Assembly (NCBI RefSeq): GCF_019703515.2 | Contig: NC_059368.1 | Span: 34,436,735 to 34,500,734 of the forward strand | Length of the DNA: 64,000 bases | Direction of reading: 5' to 3' | Source: Myxocyprinus asiaticus | Lineage: Eukaryota; Chordata; Actinopteri; Cypriniformes; Catostomidae | Shown: in pieces, positions 23,374 to 34,484 of the stretch | Numbering within the stretch: position 1 is the first letter of the stretch | Layout: every line of letters starts with the position of its first letter | The notes under the pieces: generated by a model | What the model saw: only the letters and a program-made list of their open reading frames with translations | The model's database searches: none | What the model was told of the DNA's origin: nothing | Made by a program: the position numbers and the translations under genes

Positions 23374-24436
23374 TGTAGTGGTACTATAACTATAACCCAC
23401 CTGGACTATGCCACTCTGTTTGTATTTGGGTTGGGAGATACCCTTATCTCTATAACACAAAAGGTTAAAGTTCTGCTGCAAGTCCCCTGATAAAAGAAGT
23501 TCAGGAGTCACCAGCTGATATACAAAACACAGTTTATTAGAAAACAAAATTCATTATTTTTATCTTTTTTTCTTCCCTTTTCTCCCCAATTTAGAATGCC
23601 CAATTCCCAATGCGCTTTAAGTCCTTGTGGTGGCGTAGTGACTCGCCTTAATCCAAGGATGAATCCCAGTTTCCTACGCGTCTGAGACCGTCAATCCGCG
23701 CATCTTATCATGTGGCTCTGCGGCATCCACACACAATTAACAACGTGCCCCACTGAGAGCGATAACCACATTATAGTGACCACGAGAAGGTTACCCCATG
23801 TGACTCTCCTCTCCCTAGCCATGGGGCCAATTTGGTTGCTTAGGAGACTTGGCTGGAGTCACTCAGTATACTCTGGATTCGAACTTGCGACTCCAGAGGT
23901 GGTAGTCAGCATCTTTACTCACTGAGCTACCCAGGTCCCCAACAATATTCATTATTAAAACATTCAATAAAATGAATAATTGTGCACATTTTCAGTTCAA
24001 GATGCTGACCATGCCACTTTCTCTTACTGGGAAACAATCAAGTACATAGGATCATCCAACCAAAAAAACAAACAAATAAAAACAAATAAAAACAAAGTGA
24101 TATAAACATTAAATACACTGAAACCCCACATAAAGCACTACACACATAAATGAATGTAATAGCAAAACAAAAAATAATAAACACTCAATAGGGGTGATCT
24201 AAAGTACAAATGACCCTGATCAGATGAAAGATTTGTAATCAGATTAAATATGGCAAAATATTAACCCTTCCACAAAATCAGAATGACTTGGGGCATGATT
24301 AATTGGCAGAGTTTTGCACTATTCTCAATAAATATGAATGATTTAGAACGTGATTAAATGACTCAAAACATGATTGGATCAAATACATTAAAAATGGTTC
24401 AGAAATAGTCAGATATCACAACCAGCACCATAGAAA
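23374..24436 (-). repeat. Gypsy 1 5' LTR (right), with SINE insertion
   Basis: Matches the left LTR outside the SINE at 23559-23940. The right boundary is set by the start of the DIRS terminal-repeat block and may be a truncation. Confidence 0.7.
23559..23940 (-). mobile_element. tRNA-derived SINE
   Basis: On the minus strand it begins GGGGACCTGGG. It has an A box (TAGCTCAGTGAG at 23919-23930) and a B box (GTTCGAATCC at 23875-23884) of RNA polymerase III, a unique body, and an A-rich tail (T-rich on plus at 23559-23580). A 16-base target duplication flanks it: AACAAAATTCATTATT at 23543-23558 and AACAATATTCATTATT at 23941-23956, one mismatch. The tRNA-like head is part of the SINE, not a functional tRNA gene. 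A second, truncated copy of this family lies at 50222-50410. Confidence 0.9.
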
Positions 24437-24484
24437 ACGTCTTGGTTACTGATGCAACTTCTGTTCCCTGATGGAGGGAATAAG

Positions 24485-25408
24485 ACGTTGTGTCGATGTA
24501 GTGACATTAGGGGTTCACTCTTGAGAGCCCCAATCACCTTTGCTTTATTCAGAAAAGGCCAATGAAAAGTGGTGAGTGGAATTTGCATGCCACTCTCCGC
24601 CCTGGACATACGGGTATAAAAGGAGATGGCGTGCACCACTCATTCAGAGTTGTGTTGAGGAGCCGAGAGAGTCCCGGCCATATCAGCGGTCACTTCAGCG
24701 CCACGGCAGGAGGGACACAAAGTCTTGTTCCTTCCATCAGGGAACAGAGGTGACATCAGTAACCAAGATGTTCCCTGTCTGTCACTCACTCAACGTTGTG
24801 TCGATGTAGTGACATTAGGGGTTCACTCTTGAGAGCCCCAATCACCTTTGCTTTATTCAGAAAAGGCCAATGAAAAGTGGTGAGTGGAATTTGCATGCCA
24901 CTCTCCGCCCTGTACATACGGGTATAAAAGGAGATGGCGTGCACCACTCATTCAGAGTTGTGTTGAGGAGCCGAGAGAGTCCCGGCCATATCAACGGTCA
25001 CTTCAGCGCCATGGCAGGAGGGACACAACGTCTTGTTCCTTCCATCAGGGAACAGAGGTGACATCAGTAACCAAGATGTTCCCTGTCTGTCACTCACTCA
25101 ACGTTGTGTCGATGTAGTGACATTAGGGGTTCACTCTTGAGAGCCCCAATCACCTTTGCTTTATTCAGAAAAGGCCAATGAAAAGTGGTGAGTGGAATTT
25201 GCATGCCACTCTCCGCCCTGGACATACGGGTATAAAAGGAGATGGTGTGCACCACTCATTCAGAGTTGTGTTGAGGAGCCGAAGGAGTCCCGACCATATC
25301 AGCGGTCACTTCAGCACCACGGCAGGAGGGACACAATATCTTGTTCCTTCCATCAGAGAACAGAGGTGACATCAGTAACCAAGACGTTCCCTGTCTGTCA
25401 CTCACTCA
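24485..25408. repeat. Three tandem 308-bp DIRS terminal-repeat units
   Basis: The motif ACGTTGTGTCGATGTAG starts at 24485, 24793, 25101 and 25409, exactly 308 bases apart. Units differ at only a few positions. The equivalent motif in copy C occurs at 55822 and 56130, also 308 apart, so one unit is the ancestral terminal repeat. The 63- and 77-codon frames repeated in each unit are a by-product. Confidence 0.95.
24615..24623 (+). promoter_or_regulatory. TATA box in DIRS terminal repeat
   Basis: TATAAAAGG, repeated at 24923 and 25231 in the later units and found at the matching place in copy C (near 55950, and inverted near 57717). Its conserved position in a retroelement terminal repeat suggests a pol II start signal. 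Activity is not shown by sequence. Confidence 0.55.
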
Positions 25409-25849
25409 ACGTTGTGTCGATGTAGTGACACTAGGGGTTTCTATATGAAACGCCACAGGTGCTGAACTGTGTCACGAGGTACGGAGGAGCGGACACAGGC
25501 AGGCTGCTGCGTGCCTTGCAGTGTGCGCTCAACCACGTCGGGACCTTCCAGTGAGTTAGGTAAGGCGTCTCCTGGGTCCCAATAAAGGTGGGAGGAGGCA
25601 CTAACCCGAAAAAGCTACAGGCGGTGGCCTTTCCTGATTTTTGTATTAAGCAATTTCCCACCGAGCACCTGTTAGAATAGTGCTGGGGAAGTGCTCTTCC
25701 CTCTCCAGGAGGGAGAGCACCACGGAGACAACATCCTACTGGAGGGAGGTTAACGTGGAGAATACCTCACATGGATTTACCGTCAGGGACGTTCACATAT
25801 GGAATGAAGCCACTGGGACCCTATCTACGGTAAGGTAATTCTATACCAC

Positions 25850-26977
25850 TGGCAGCTGTAATCTTCAGCCAACCTGCTGTGGACAGCATATCTTTATCCT
25901 CCCAAGTGTTTTTTGAAGAAACTCTCAGAAATAGTATTGACTTCACTTCCTGTATCAAGTAAATAAGAGGCCATTACTCCACTAATCTTAATCTAGGGAT
26001 TGCCCTCACACTGACAATTATCTGTGACAGTCTGTTTATTTTTCTTCACAGACCTCTTAGCTATGTGTCATACACCATTACATCAGAAACATATTGGCTG
26101 ACCATATGTAAACCTTGGCTGCATCTTGGGTTTACAATGAACCACAGGTTCTGACTTAGTGCACTGCAAAGTGAGTTTTTCGACAGTTTGTGTTAGCTCT
26201 CCTATAGGTTTTCCTTGTTCTGCTACAATTTTTAAAACTTCATCAAGAATAGCAGGGTTTTTCTCAGGTATACCAACAGCAGCGCACTGAGCTTCTGCTG
26301 TCTCCAACACAACACTTCTGTTACTGACTAATTTTGTGACATGAGATTTACGATCTTCTAGAGACCACATAAGGGCTTCATCTCGCACTTCAATTAGTGA
26401 TGACTGTGGCTTGTCTCTCACAAGTTTATGAAGCTCCCTTCTAAGGCCTGTGTCCCTAATCCCCTCAATGAATTGATCTTGGATTGCCAAATTCACATTT
26501 GATATTGCATTTGATGATTCCTTCAGAATAGAATGCAGAATTTGAGACAAAGCATGAGAGTAAGCATGAACATCCTTGCCTTCCATTTGTTTATGGCTAT
26601 AGAATGTTTGTTATAACTGAGACACACTGTGCTTTTCTCGAAAAGCTTCTCTCAGGTACACAAAGAGGTCACATGGTCGCTTTGGTTCATTCCCCATCCG
26701 TAATCTGACCTCCTCCATGTCTGCACCCTTTAGGAGCGACAGTACGAGGTCTAACTGGTCCTCGATGGTCTAATTTCTAGCATGTAAAACCGTCTACTTC
26801 ATCAATTAACTCATCAACATGTCTCCCATCTTTGCTGAAATCACCACTAAATGGTTGGATGTGATGCTTTCTTGGCACATGTACATAAGACCTTGTTGGC
26901 TCTCTACTCAAATTGGCAATAGCTGCCATGGTCTTGTCGTGCTTTCTGTTGTTTTTGAATCTGTCTCTGAACATCAT
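25850..26977 (-). pseudogene. Gypsy 2 gag and protease start
   Basis: Gag N-terminal segment 26977-26777 (HIQPFSGDFSKDGRHVDEL), a frame change across 26770-26590, then a 167-codon frame 26586-26083 (MEGKDVHAYSHALSQIL, RDKPQSSLIEVRDEALM). Beyond 26083 the frame is disrupted; a protease motif with an intact active site, YLLDTGSEVNTIS, reads near 25950. The sequence then meets a stop at about 25830. Function: particle core and maturation protease. Confidence 0.75.
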
Positions 26978-27459
26978 GCATACTACTACCTACACCATGT
27001 CCATCGTCAGAGTTTTGTAATACTGGACTATCATCATCAGATTGTGATATTTTGAAATGCTTTATTTATCTCAGTTTGACTCAGTAAAAAACGGTGTCAG
27101 TTCACTTGTGGGCAAAACAAAAAGTTTCTTAATCAGTCCGTAATGTTGAAACCAAAGGATATGTTGCCGAATGTCTGTATAATATACTTCATTTCTTGCT
27201 TGTAAAAAGTCACTTGATAGGTGTCTCATCAAACAGTACCCCCATGGAATCAGCAGAACTCAGGTGCTCTCTCTCTCTCTCTCTCACGTCCAGCAGTCTC
27301 ATCACCTTGCCATGTCAAATCTGGCCGCCGTTTGTTCAATGGACAACTGCACCAAGGAAGACAGCCTCCACTCTGTGTCCCACAGGCACCTATCTTCAAC
27401 TCTACCGTATTTCAAGAAGAACAAAAAATTGGCCTATTGGCTCCCAAAAAGTCAGATAA

Positions 27460-27475
27460 CCCCCACCTGATGCCA
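27460..27475 (-). promoter_or_regulatory. Candidate primer-binding site of gypsy 2
   Basis: Minus-strand TGGCATCAGGTGGGG directly after a T-rich stretch. TGG start and position upstream of gag fit a retroelement primer-binding site; gypsy 1 has TGGCATAGTCAGCAGGG in the same place. The priming tRNA is not identified. Confidence 0.45.
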
Positions 27476-27721
27476 AAAATATAGCCAGTGGGTTGTACAT
27501 AAACAACACAGCATATAAAAATATATTTTGGGAGTTTTATTCTGATGGCTGTTGAAAAAAAAAAAAAAAAAAAAGCAGCGGTTGATGTTGTATTGTATTG
27601 TATTAAAAAATAAAGAGAAAATACAGAAAAATTAAATATGGGAATGAAATAAGGTACAATTAAATACAGTACAGGCTAATATCCAAATGAAAATACAAAG
27701 AGGGAGGATGATTTTCCAGGG

Positions 27722-28900
27722 GTGATGGCGGGAGGTGCGGCGCATAAGCTTTTGCTTTATGCAGATGATATTTTATTATTTGTCTCAGACCCTACTACAA
27801 CTATGCCTTGCCTCCACAGAATTATTAATTCCTTTTCTAAGTTCTCAGGATACAGATTTAATTGGTCTAAATCCGAAGCTTAGTTTCTGACAGCATACTG
27901 CCCAGTAACGGCTTTTCAGTGGCCCAAACAGGGCATTAAGTATTTGAGTATTTTATTCCCAGCAAATTTGTGTGATTTAGTAAGTTAATTTTGATCTTTT
28001 AATACAAAAGGTTTTCGAGTGATGTGGGCAGGTGGGCTTCATTACATGATTGGGAAGGTTAATGTTATTAAAATGAATTGCATTCCAAAATTCAACTACC
28101 TGCTACAATCTCTCCCTATAGATGTCCCCCTCTCTTATTTCAAGCAATTTGATAGCATAGCGAAGTCCTTCATTTGGAATGGTTAACGTCCCAGATTACA
28201 TTTCATTAAGTTGCATAGGCCGATTGACAAAGGTGGGCTAGGCCTACCCAAGATTTTATTTTATTATTATGTATTCGGTCTCAGACATTTGGCTCATTGG
28301 TTGCTTCCACCTGAGAGAGCCCCTCCCTGGTTTTGTATTGCACAGGAAGTCCTTCCCCCTATTTCACCATTGCAAAGCCTTTCTATCAAACTAATCGGAG
28401 AAGTTAAGTTACACCCCGTTATCTTGCATTTGCACTCGGTTTGGACAAAAGTGTCCAGAGTGTTTAATTCAGACATTTATTTAAATGTTGCCTCAAGCAT
28501 ATGGCTGAATCCAAAATTATGTATTAATAAGTCCCCTTTCCTAACAGGAGCATTGCAGTTTTGTTTCCTTAAACGTCATCTTCCAAATATCGGGGAATGG
28601 AATGCATTTATGTTCGGAGATATCAAGTAGGAATATCCCTCATCCAACTTGAATGGAACACAGCCTAACCGTTTACCCTGACGAAACAACATTTATTGCA
28701 AGCAACATTTAAATTGCAAATATTATTAGATAGATTTTTCCAGGTATTATAGACCTCCTTGGTAGATTCATATGAAAAATTATGATTTTTTAATGTCTGT
28801 TTGGGAGACGTTCATTTCACAGTTAAAATTAGGCTTGCTTGAGCATTAAGTGTCATTTCAATTTCTGGCTTTCGTGCTGGATGTGTTTTTAAAATGTCAA
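27722..28900 (+). mobile_element. L1-type LINE, reverse transcriptase remnant
   Basis: The frame opens at the catalytic box LLLYADDILLF (about 27750) and continues as an L1-type thumb: INSFSKFSGYRFNWSKSE, then MIGKVNVIKMNCIPKFNYL, and KGGLGLPKILFYYYVFGLR from about 28230. Stops near 27882 and 28185 break it. The clean 139-codon frame 28211-28630 is this C-terminal part. No endonuclease upstream and no clear 3' end. Confidence 0.8.
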
Positions 28901-29041
28901 TTGGTATTACTATTTAGCTGCGACATAGTGTATAATGCCCAAAGGCTTAGGGTGTCTTATTAATTGTGAAACTGTGTTTTCTTAGTGGCATGAAGGCCTA
29001 GACTTAAAATGCACGGCCCGCCACTGGTTTTATACATTTTA

Positions 29042-29103
<62 letters not shown>

Positions 29104-30960
29104 CAATATATATTTTAAACAAACAATGTTATAGTCTCCATGGTCACAGCTTCAACATGTCAACCCTGTCATTCCCATTATGATAATTTCTGTTAGAATT
29201 GTGGGATAAATTTTGGCATTTTAGTTTAGATTATAGAGGCAGCTTCAACTGAGGAAAAAAACAAAACAAAATGGCTCCAGTGTACACACATGGTTAAGAT
29301 GGAAAATTTACTTAATTTTGTCAACTATTAATTTTCAGAATAGTATGAAAACAGAAAAAATGGATAGAATGTATTATATCCCTTAACTCATTTATTGAAC
29401 ACGATTATAATATAATTAAAGACTTTACACTCTTGTTGGATGGTTCAAATTAAAATAGCATGCTTTTAGTGTCTCTGATGGAGTTGACACAAATGACAGT
29501 AAGATGAAGTTATGAAGTGAATAAATGTCAATTTTCAGAAAAAAAAAAAAAAAAAAAAAAAGCGTTTTTATAAAAACCTGTTCCCTTACATGGTTCGTTA
29601 GCTGAGACCTTTGTCTACAAATATATCCATGTCAAATTAATTTAGTATTAAATAAAATGAACTCAGATTTTAAACATGTTTTGTCCCTTATCTCAAGAAT
29701 CAGTGATTGTACAGTCTCAGTTGAAAATGCAAGTAAAACCGTAATACTACAATAGTGTGTCTATGTGTGGCTGGGTAGATTAAACCTTCCCTGGATTAGC
29801 GGCTCGTAGACGTTGTCATGATAATGAGTTGTCACAGCCTATCAGCAGTCACTGGCTGGCTATTTAAGGGTCGCTTCATGCTATCTGAAAATGCGTCACT
29901 GTCAGCGTCATGGCTGTGTTAGTGTTGTTGTGGATGGGGACAATGGAGAGTGGACTTGAAGACATTTTCCAGTGTCTGTAACTGTGGGTTGCTCTGACTG
30001 CTCCTCCCCAGCTGTAAAGCGTAATGTAGACCCCCCCCCCCCCTTCTCAGCTCAATGCTATTGTGTTTTAGCGTTTGGATCGACGAGCCATTCTATTGCC
30101 GGCTAAAAAGCTACTGGGGTTTGCGTTTCTCCTGGGACAACACTGCTGTTTTGTTTCTGTTTGTTTTATTTTTCAATTACTCATTCTGTTTTTGTTTTGT
30201 CTTATTTCTTTCAATTATTTGTTTTGTTTGTTTGGCTATTTCCTTGGTATTTGTTGCACATTGTAGTGACATTGTAGTGCCATTTTGAGTGGTGCTCCGG
30301 TCTGTATTGCTCCGGAAACACTCTGGCCTATATCTTTGTCTGGCCTCTGAATTAATGGCTGTTTGCTGCGCTCCCTGTGGCTTTTTCAATAGAGGGTAAC
30401 AATGCCTGGGTCTCTTTGTAGAGTGTTTACCCTTTTCAGTTTAACTGTTTTATTTTTCCTATCTTTTTTTTTTTTTTTTTGATTTTGCATTGTCTTTTTC
30501 TTTGTATTATTATTGTCAGAAGGCTCTTGAGCAACATTCTTTTCTGTTGTGTATTAGATTAGCTGTTCACTTGATTGAGCAGCTTATACTAGTACTGATA
30601 CTAATTTAATAATTCTTTTTAAATATTTCTGATGTATAAGTGTTTTATTTAATGAAACTGTGTTTTGATGGGTCTTTGGCCTGTTTTAACTGCTGTGTTT
30701 CAGTTAGTTTATGCCAATGCTATGGAGTGATGTGATTAGAATATCCAATTGTTAACCCTGTTGTGTTTGTAGGATCTGGGTGTCAAAGGCAGGGAGGCCA
30801 GCTTTCTTTCCCGCTTGTATTGTTGGTGGTGTTTTTCACTGATATCTAGTCTTATTGTGTGGTGTGTGTGCACGCACATATGAACGCGGTGATCCTCTAT
30901 TCTAGGGGTGATACTGTTCCTTGCAGTCCGCCCCTGCTGGTAAACCCCAGGTTTTGCAGC
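28901..30960. other. AT-rich spacer with simple repeats, no gene seen
   Basis: Holds (TA)n at 29050-29097, poly(A) near 29540-29562, poly(C) near 30031-30044 and poly(T) near 30465-30480. A TATTTAAGG box at about 29862 lies in a less AT-rich stretch (29,780-30,020) that could be an old promoter or LTR, but I cannot support it further. Confidence 0.45.
29050..29097. repeat. (TA)n microsatellite
   Basis: About 48 bases of TA repeats. Confidence 0.97.
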
Positions 30961-30984
30961 TGTGTCTAATTATATATTTTATAA

Positions 30985-32126
30985 CTTTATCTCAAGGAGA
31001 TCGACGAGTATCAGATTATGCGATTGAATTTCGCACCCTAGCTGCTTCTTGTGAGTGGAATGACTACGCTATGTGGGATCAGTTTCTGCATGGTCTTTCC
31101 AACTACATTCTGGATGAGATTTATTCTTTGGATCTGCCTCCATGCTTCGATGACTTGGTGGATTTGGCTATCTGATTCGATCAATGCCTGAACCTATGCT
31201 GTCACCACCATCGACGTCGCTTTCCACCTACCCTGGCGACTGATCCTCCTACCCGTTCTGCCTCTCCAGCCAACTCACCAGTATCACGGCCCGACACTGA
31301 GCCTATGCAAGTCACTAGAACTCAAATCTTACACAGGGAGAAACAGCGATGTCTCGTTAATGGACTGTGTTTTTGCTGTGCTGCTTCTGATCATCTCTCT
31401 GCTTCCTGTCTGGTAAAAGACATCGCTTGTACACCTTTGGACAAATCCCATGGACTTCGGACACTTCTCCCGGCCCGGCTGCAGTATGGATCTGCCTGTC
31501 ACACGGTTTCCACCTTGGTTGATTCCAGAGCTGAAGGGAACTTTATGGATTTCGAATTGGCTTCTAAGCGCTGTCTTCCTATGGTCCATTTGGAAAGATC
31601 CATCACCGCCCACACCCTAAGTGGCACACTGCTGTCCGTCATCACTCAATCCACATAGCCAGTCACCTTTGTCTCTGGGAATCATATGGAGCAGTTGTCC
31701 TTCTACCTTATCCAATCTCCATCGGCACCGGTAGTGTTGGGGCATCCCTGGTTGGTAACACACAACCCACACATAGATTGGTCAACCAACACTTTTCTTA
31801 CTTGGAGTCCTTATTGTTTGTCACACTGTCTTAACTCTGCTGTTTCCCCTGTCCAGTCTTGTGTTTCATTGCAGGATGAACTGGTGGATTTTTCCGGAGT
31901 ACCGTTGACATACCATGACTTGAGGGCAGGGTTCAGCCAGTCCCATGCCACAACCCTTCCTCCTCAGCACCCCTACGACTGTGAGATTGAACTGCTTCCT
32001 GGCACTTCGCCGCCTTGGGGTTGGCTAAATTTGCTCTCGGCTCCAGAGATGGAGGCCATGAACAGGTATATCAATGATTCTCTGGAAGCCGGTCTCATTT
32101 GCCCTTCCTCTTTACCGGCAGGGTAA
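30985..32126 (+). pseudogene. Gypsy 3 gag and protease
   Basis: One reading phase with stops: TGA at 31173-31175 (probably from CGA, since Arg fits) and TAG at 31656-31658. Gag has RRVSDYAIEFRTLAASCEW and a CCHC zinc knuckle, CFCCAASDHLSASC. Protease has LVDSRAEGNFMD, where active enzymes have Asp-Ser-Gly-Ala, so Gly is replaced by Arg. [16 protein letters not shown] marks the protease end. The frame ends at 32126, where RT continues in another phase. Confidence 0.8.
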
Positions 32127-33130
32127 AAAGATGGAGAAGAAGGATGGCTCACTTAGACTCTGTAAAGATTATTGGGGGCTGATTGACATCATGGTGAAGA
32201 ATCGCAATCCTTTACCGTTGATGTTCTCAGCCTTAGAACTATTGCATGGAGCGTCTGTCTTTACGAAGTTGGACTTATGCAATGCTTATCACTTTGTCTG
32301 GATTAGGAAAGGGGATGAGTGGAAGATGATGTTTAACACCCATAGGGGGCACTTTGAATATTTGGTTATGCTTTTCAGATTGATCAGCGCCCCCGCCGTC
32401 TTCCAGGGGCTTGTGAATGATGTGCTTAGAGACATGGTCGATCATTTTGTGTTTATCTATCTTGATGATATTCTGATCTTCACCCAGAATATCCAGGACC
32501 ATGTGCAGTACATCAGGCAGGTGCTTCAGCGACTGTTAGAGAATTGGCTCTTCATCAAGGTGGAGAAGTGCACTTTTCATGCACAGTCGGTTCTGTTCCT
32601 GAGGTTCATTGTTTTGTCCAAGGGACTGCGCATGGACCCGAATAAAGTTAAAGCCATCTCCGATTGGCCAACCCCAGATTCACGCAAGGCATTGCAGATG
32701 TTTCTGGGGTTTGCTCATTTTTATCAGAGGTTTATAAGGAACTGAGGCTGCGTTTTCTAAATTAAAGGAGCAGTTTTCTACTGCACCCATCCTCATTACT
32801 CCCGATCCTGCAAGTGGTGGAGGTGGATGCATCTGAGGTTGGTGTCAGAGCAGTCCAGTCACAGCACTCCCCCTCAAATGGAAAGATGCATCCATGTGCC
32901 TTTTTTTTAGCACCGCTTAACACCAGTTGAACTGAATTATGTTGTCGGCAACTGAGAATTATTGGCCGTCCGGTTGGCCTTGGGAGAGTGGAGTCATTGG
33001 TTAGAGGGTTCGGGGGTACCTTTCGTGATCTGGACAGATCATTAGAAACTAGAGTCTATTTGTAACGCCAAACGCCTCAACTCTAGACAAGCTAACTGGA
33101 CACATGTTTCAATTGGGCACTATTTTTCAC
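32123..33130 (+). pseudogene. Gypsy 3 reverse transcriptase and RNase H
   Basis: RT is open to 32745 with [19 protein letters not shown] (motif A Asp), [16 protein letters not shown], and the polymerase box [10 protein letters not shown] with both Asp present. The thumb ends in [14 protein letters not shown], then a TGA at about 32743. RNase H beyond it is scrambled by frame changes, although ATENYWP-like and [13 protein letters not shown] remnants can be followed to about 33000. Confidence 0.8.
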
Positions 33131-34484
33131 ATGTTTCAACTCCATGCTGTCTTATCTCCCATGTTCTAAAAACATCAATCCTGACTCCCTATCTCGATGT
33201 TTTGAGGTCGAGACCTCCACTGCCCCACCGGATACCATTCTACCTGCCACTCGCGTGGTGGGCATGGTATCCTGGGAGGTGGAGGCTAAAGTCCGTGCGG
33301 TGCTACGAAACATCGTGCCCCCCACCACGTGCCCAGTGGGCCGGTTATTTGTTCCGTGATCTTCCCGGAAGCACATCCTACAGTGGGGTCACTCATCCAA
33401 CATTGCTTGTCATCCAGGGGCGACTCGCATTCAGACACTTGTTAGACATCGGTTCTAGTGGCCATCATTAGTGCAGGACATACATCGATTCGTAGCCGCT
33501 TGCCCCAATTGTACGACTAATAAGACATCCTATGAACCCCCAGCCGGGCTCCTCCAACCGCTGCCTGTCTCTTCGAGACTCTGGTCGCATATAGCCATGG
33601 ATTTCGTAACTGGTCTTCCCCCCTCCCATGGCAAACACAGTTGTTTTGACTGTAGTGGACTGGTTCTCGAAGGCAGCTCATTTTATTCCCCTCCCCAAAT
33701 TACCTTCAGCAAGAAAGACAGTGGTAGCAGTCATTAACCACATCTTCTGCATCCATGGCCTCCCGGTCGATGTGGTTTCTGACAGAGGCCCCCAATTTGT
33801 GTCACATTTTTGGGCAGAATTCTGTCGACAGCTGGGGGCTACAGTGAGTTTGTCCTCTGGGTTTCATCCCCAGACAAATGGGCAAGCTGTGTGGCCTCCC
33901 ATAATTCATCTTCTTGGAGCGATCATTTAATCTGGGTCGAGTATGCCCACAACTCCTTGCAATCATTGTTTACGGGGTTATCACCCTTCCAGTGCAGCCA
34001 CGGTTATCAGCCCCCTCTGTTCCCCGCACAAGAACCTGATGTACAAGTTCCGTCCATCCACACCTTTATGCAGAGGTGCCGACACACCTGGAAAGCCGCC
34101 AGAGTAGACCTCATACGGACTGGTGCTCGTGTTAAGAGGTTGGTGGACCGGCACCTGGCTAAAGCCCCAGCTTACGTGTGCGGGAAGAAGGTTTGGCTGT
34201 CCTCTAAGAACATCCCACTCTGACTCCCCTCACGTAAGCTGGGTCCCAAGTTTATCGGGCCATTTCCCATCACCAAGGTCATTAGTCTGGTGGCTGTCTG
34301 TCTCAAACTACCTCCTTACCTTAAGCGTACTCAGCCCGTTTTCCACGTCTCCAAAATCAAACCTGTTTTGCATTCTGAATTACACCCCACCACACCTGTC
34401 CCACCTCCTCTGCATCTTGTTGATGGCTCTCTAATGTACATGGTCAGGAGACTGATCGACATCAGGTGGAGGGACAGAGGGTTC
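33131..34484 (+). pseudogene. Gypsy 3 integrase with truncated chromodomain
   Basis: Zinc-binding region (CPNCTTNK near 33510), then the core in two frames: [44 protein letters not shown] (second Asp). The catalytic Glu region is damaged ([14 protein letters not shown] where GQAER is expected). The C-terminal domain reads GKKVWLSSKNIPL, with a stop, then LGPKFIGPFPITKV and HVSKIKPV. The chromodomain, which steers insertion to chromatin in this lineage, is cut short at the LTR. Confidence 0.8.

Larger units (their letters stand above)
16813..24436 (-). mobile_element. Ty3/gypsy element 1, decayed, with nested insertions
   Basis: Two related direct repeats (left from about 16813, right from about 23374) flank a minus-strand gag, protease, RT, RNase H and integrase in the usual gypsy order. 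Just inside the right LTR, minus-strand TGGCATAGTCAGCAGGG near 23352-23368 could be the primer-binding site. The left LTR contains a foreign solo LTR; the right one contains a SINE and is cut by a DIRS terminal-repeat block. Every coding domain carries frameshifts, and the protease and RT active sites are mutated. Outer boundaries are approximate. Confidence 0.8.
24437..25849. mobile_element. DIRS terminal-repeat block, copy D
   Basis: Contains only terminal-repeat sequence and a piece of 3' tail. It opens with an inverted arm (24437-24494, CGTCTTGGTTACTGATG) whose reverse complement recurs near 24718-24774. The body is three 308-bp units. After 25409 it continues into the sequence that follows the terminal repeat in copy C (AAACGCCACA and onward, from about 25450). 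No gag, RT or recombinase remains. The repeats insulate gypsy 1 from gypsy 2. Confidence 0.8.
25850..27480 (-). mobile_element. Ty3/gypsy element 2, gag-protease fragment
   Basis: The 5' part of a gypsy element on minus: a primer-binding-like site at 27475, gag from about 26977, then the start of protease, ending at the DIRS block. A possible 5' LTR end lies to the right of 27480 (AATAAAACTCCC on minus near 27530). RT, RNase H and integrase are absent here. Confidence 0.7.

Noticed and set aside
23875..23940. tRNA gene
   Set aside because: A and B boxes belong to the head of a SINE with tail and target duplication; the cloverleaf is degenerate.
24485..25408. CRISPR-like or satellite array
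   Set aside because: Units are contiguous 308-bp repeats without spacers and match DIRS ends elsewhere in the window.
24562..25425. Six similar 63- and 77-codon frames, at first sight a repeated small gene
   Set aside because: They recur only because the 308-bp terminal repeat is tandem; two overlapping phases are equally conserved and neither shows codon-type constraint.
30055..30288. 77-codon plus-strand frame resembling a membrane protein
   Set aside because: Phe/Leu-rich only because of T-rich DNA; overlapped by another frame of the same type, with no start context or homology.
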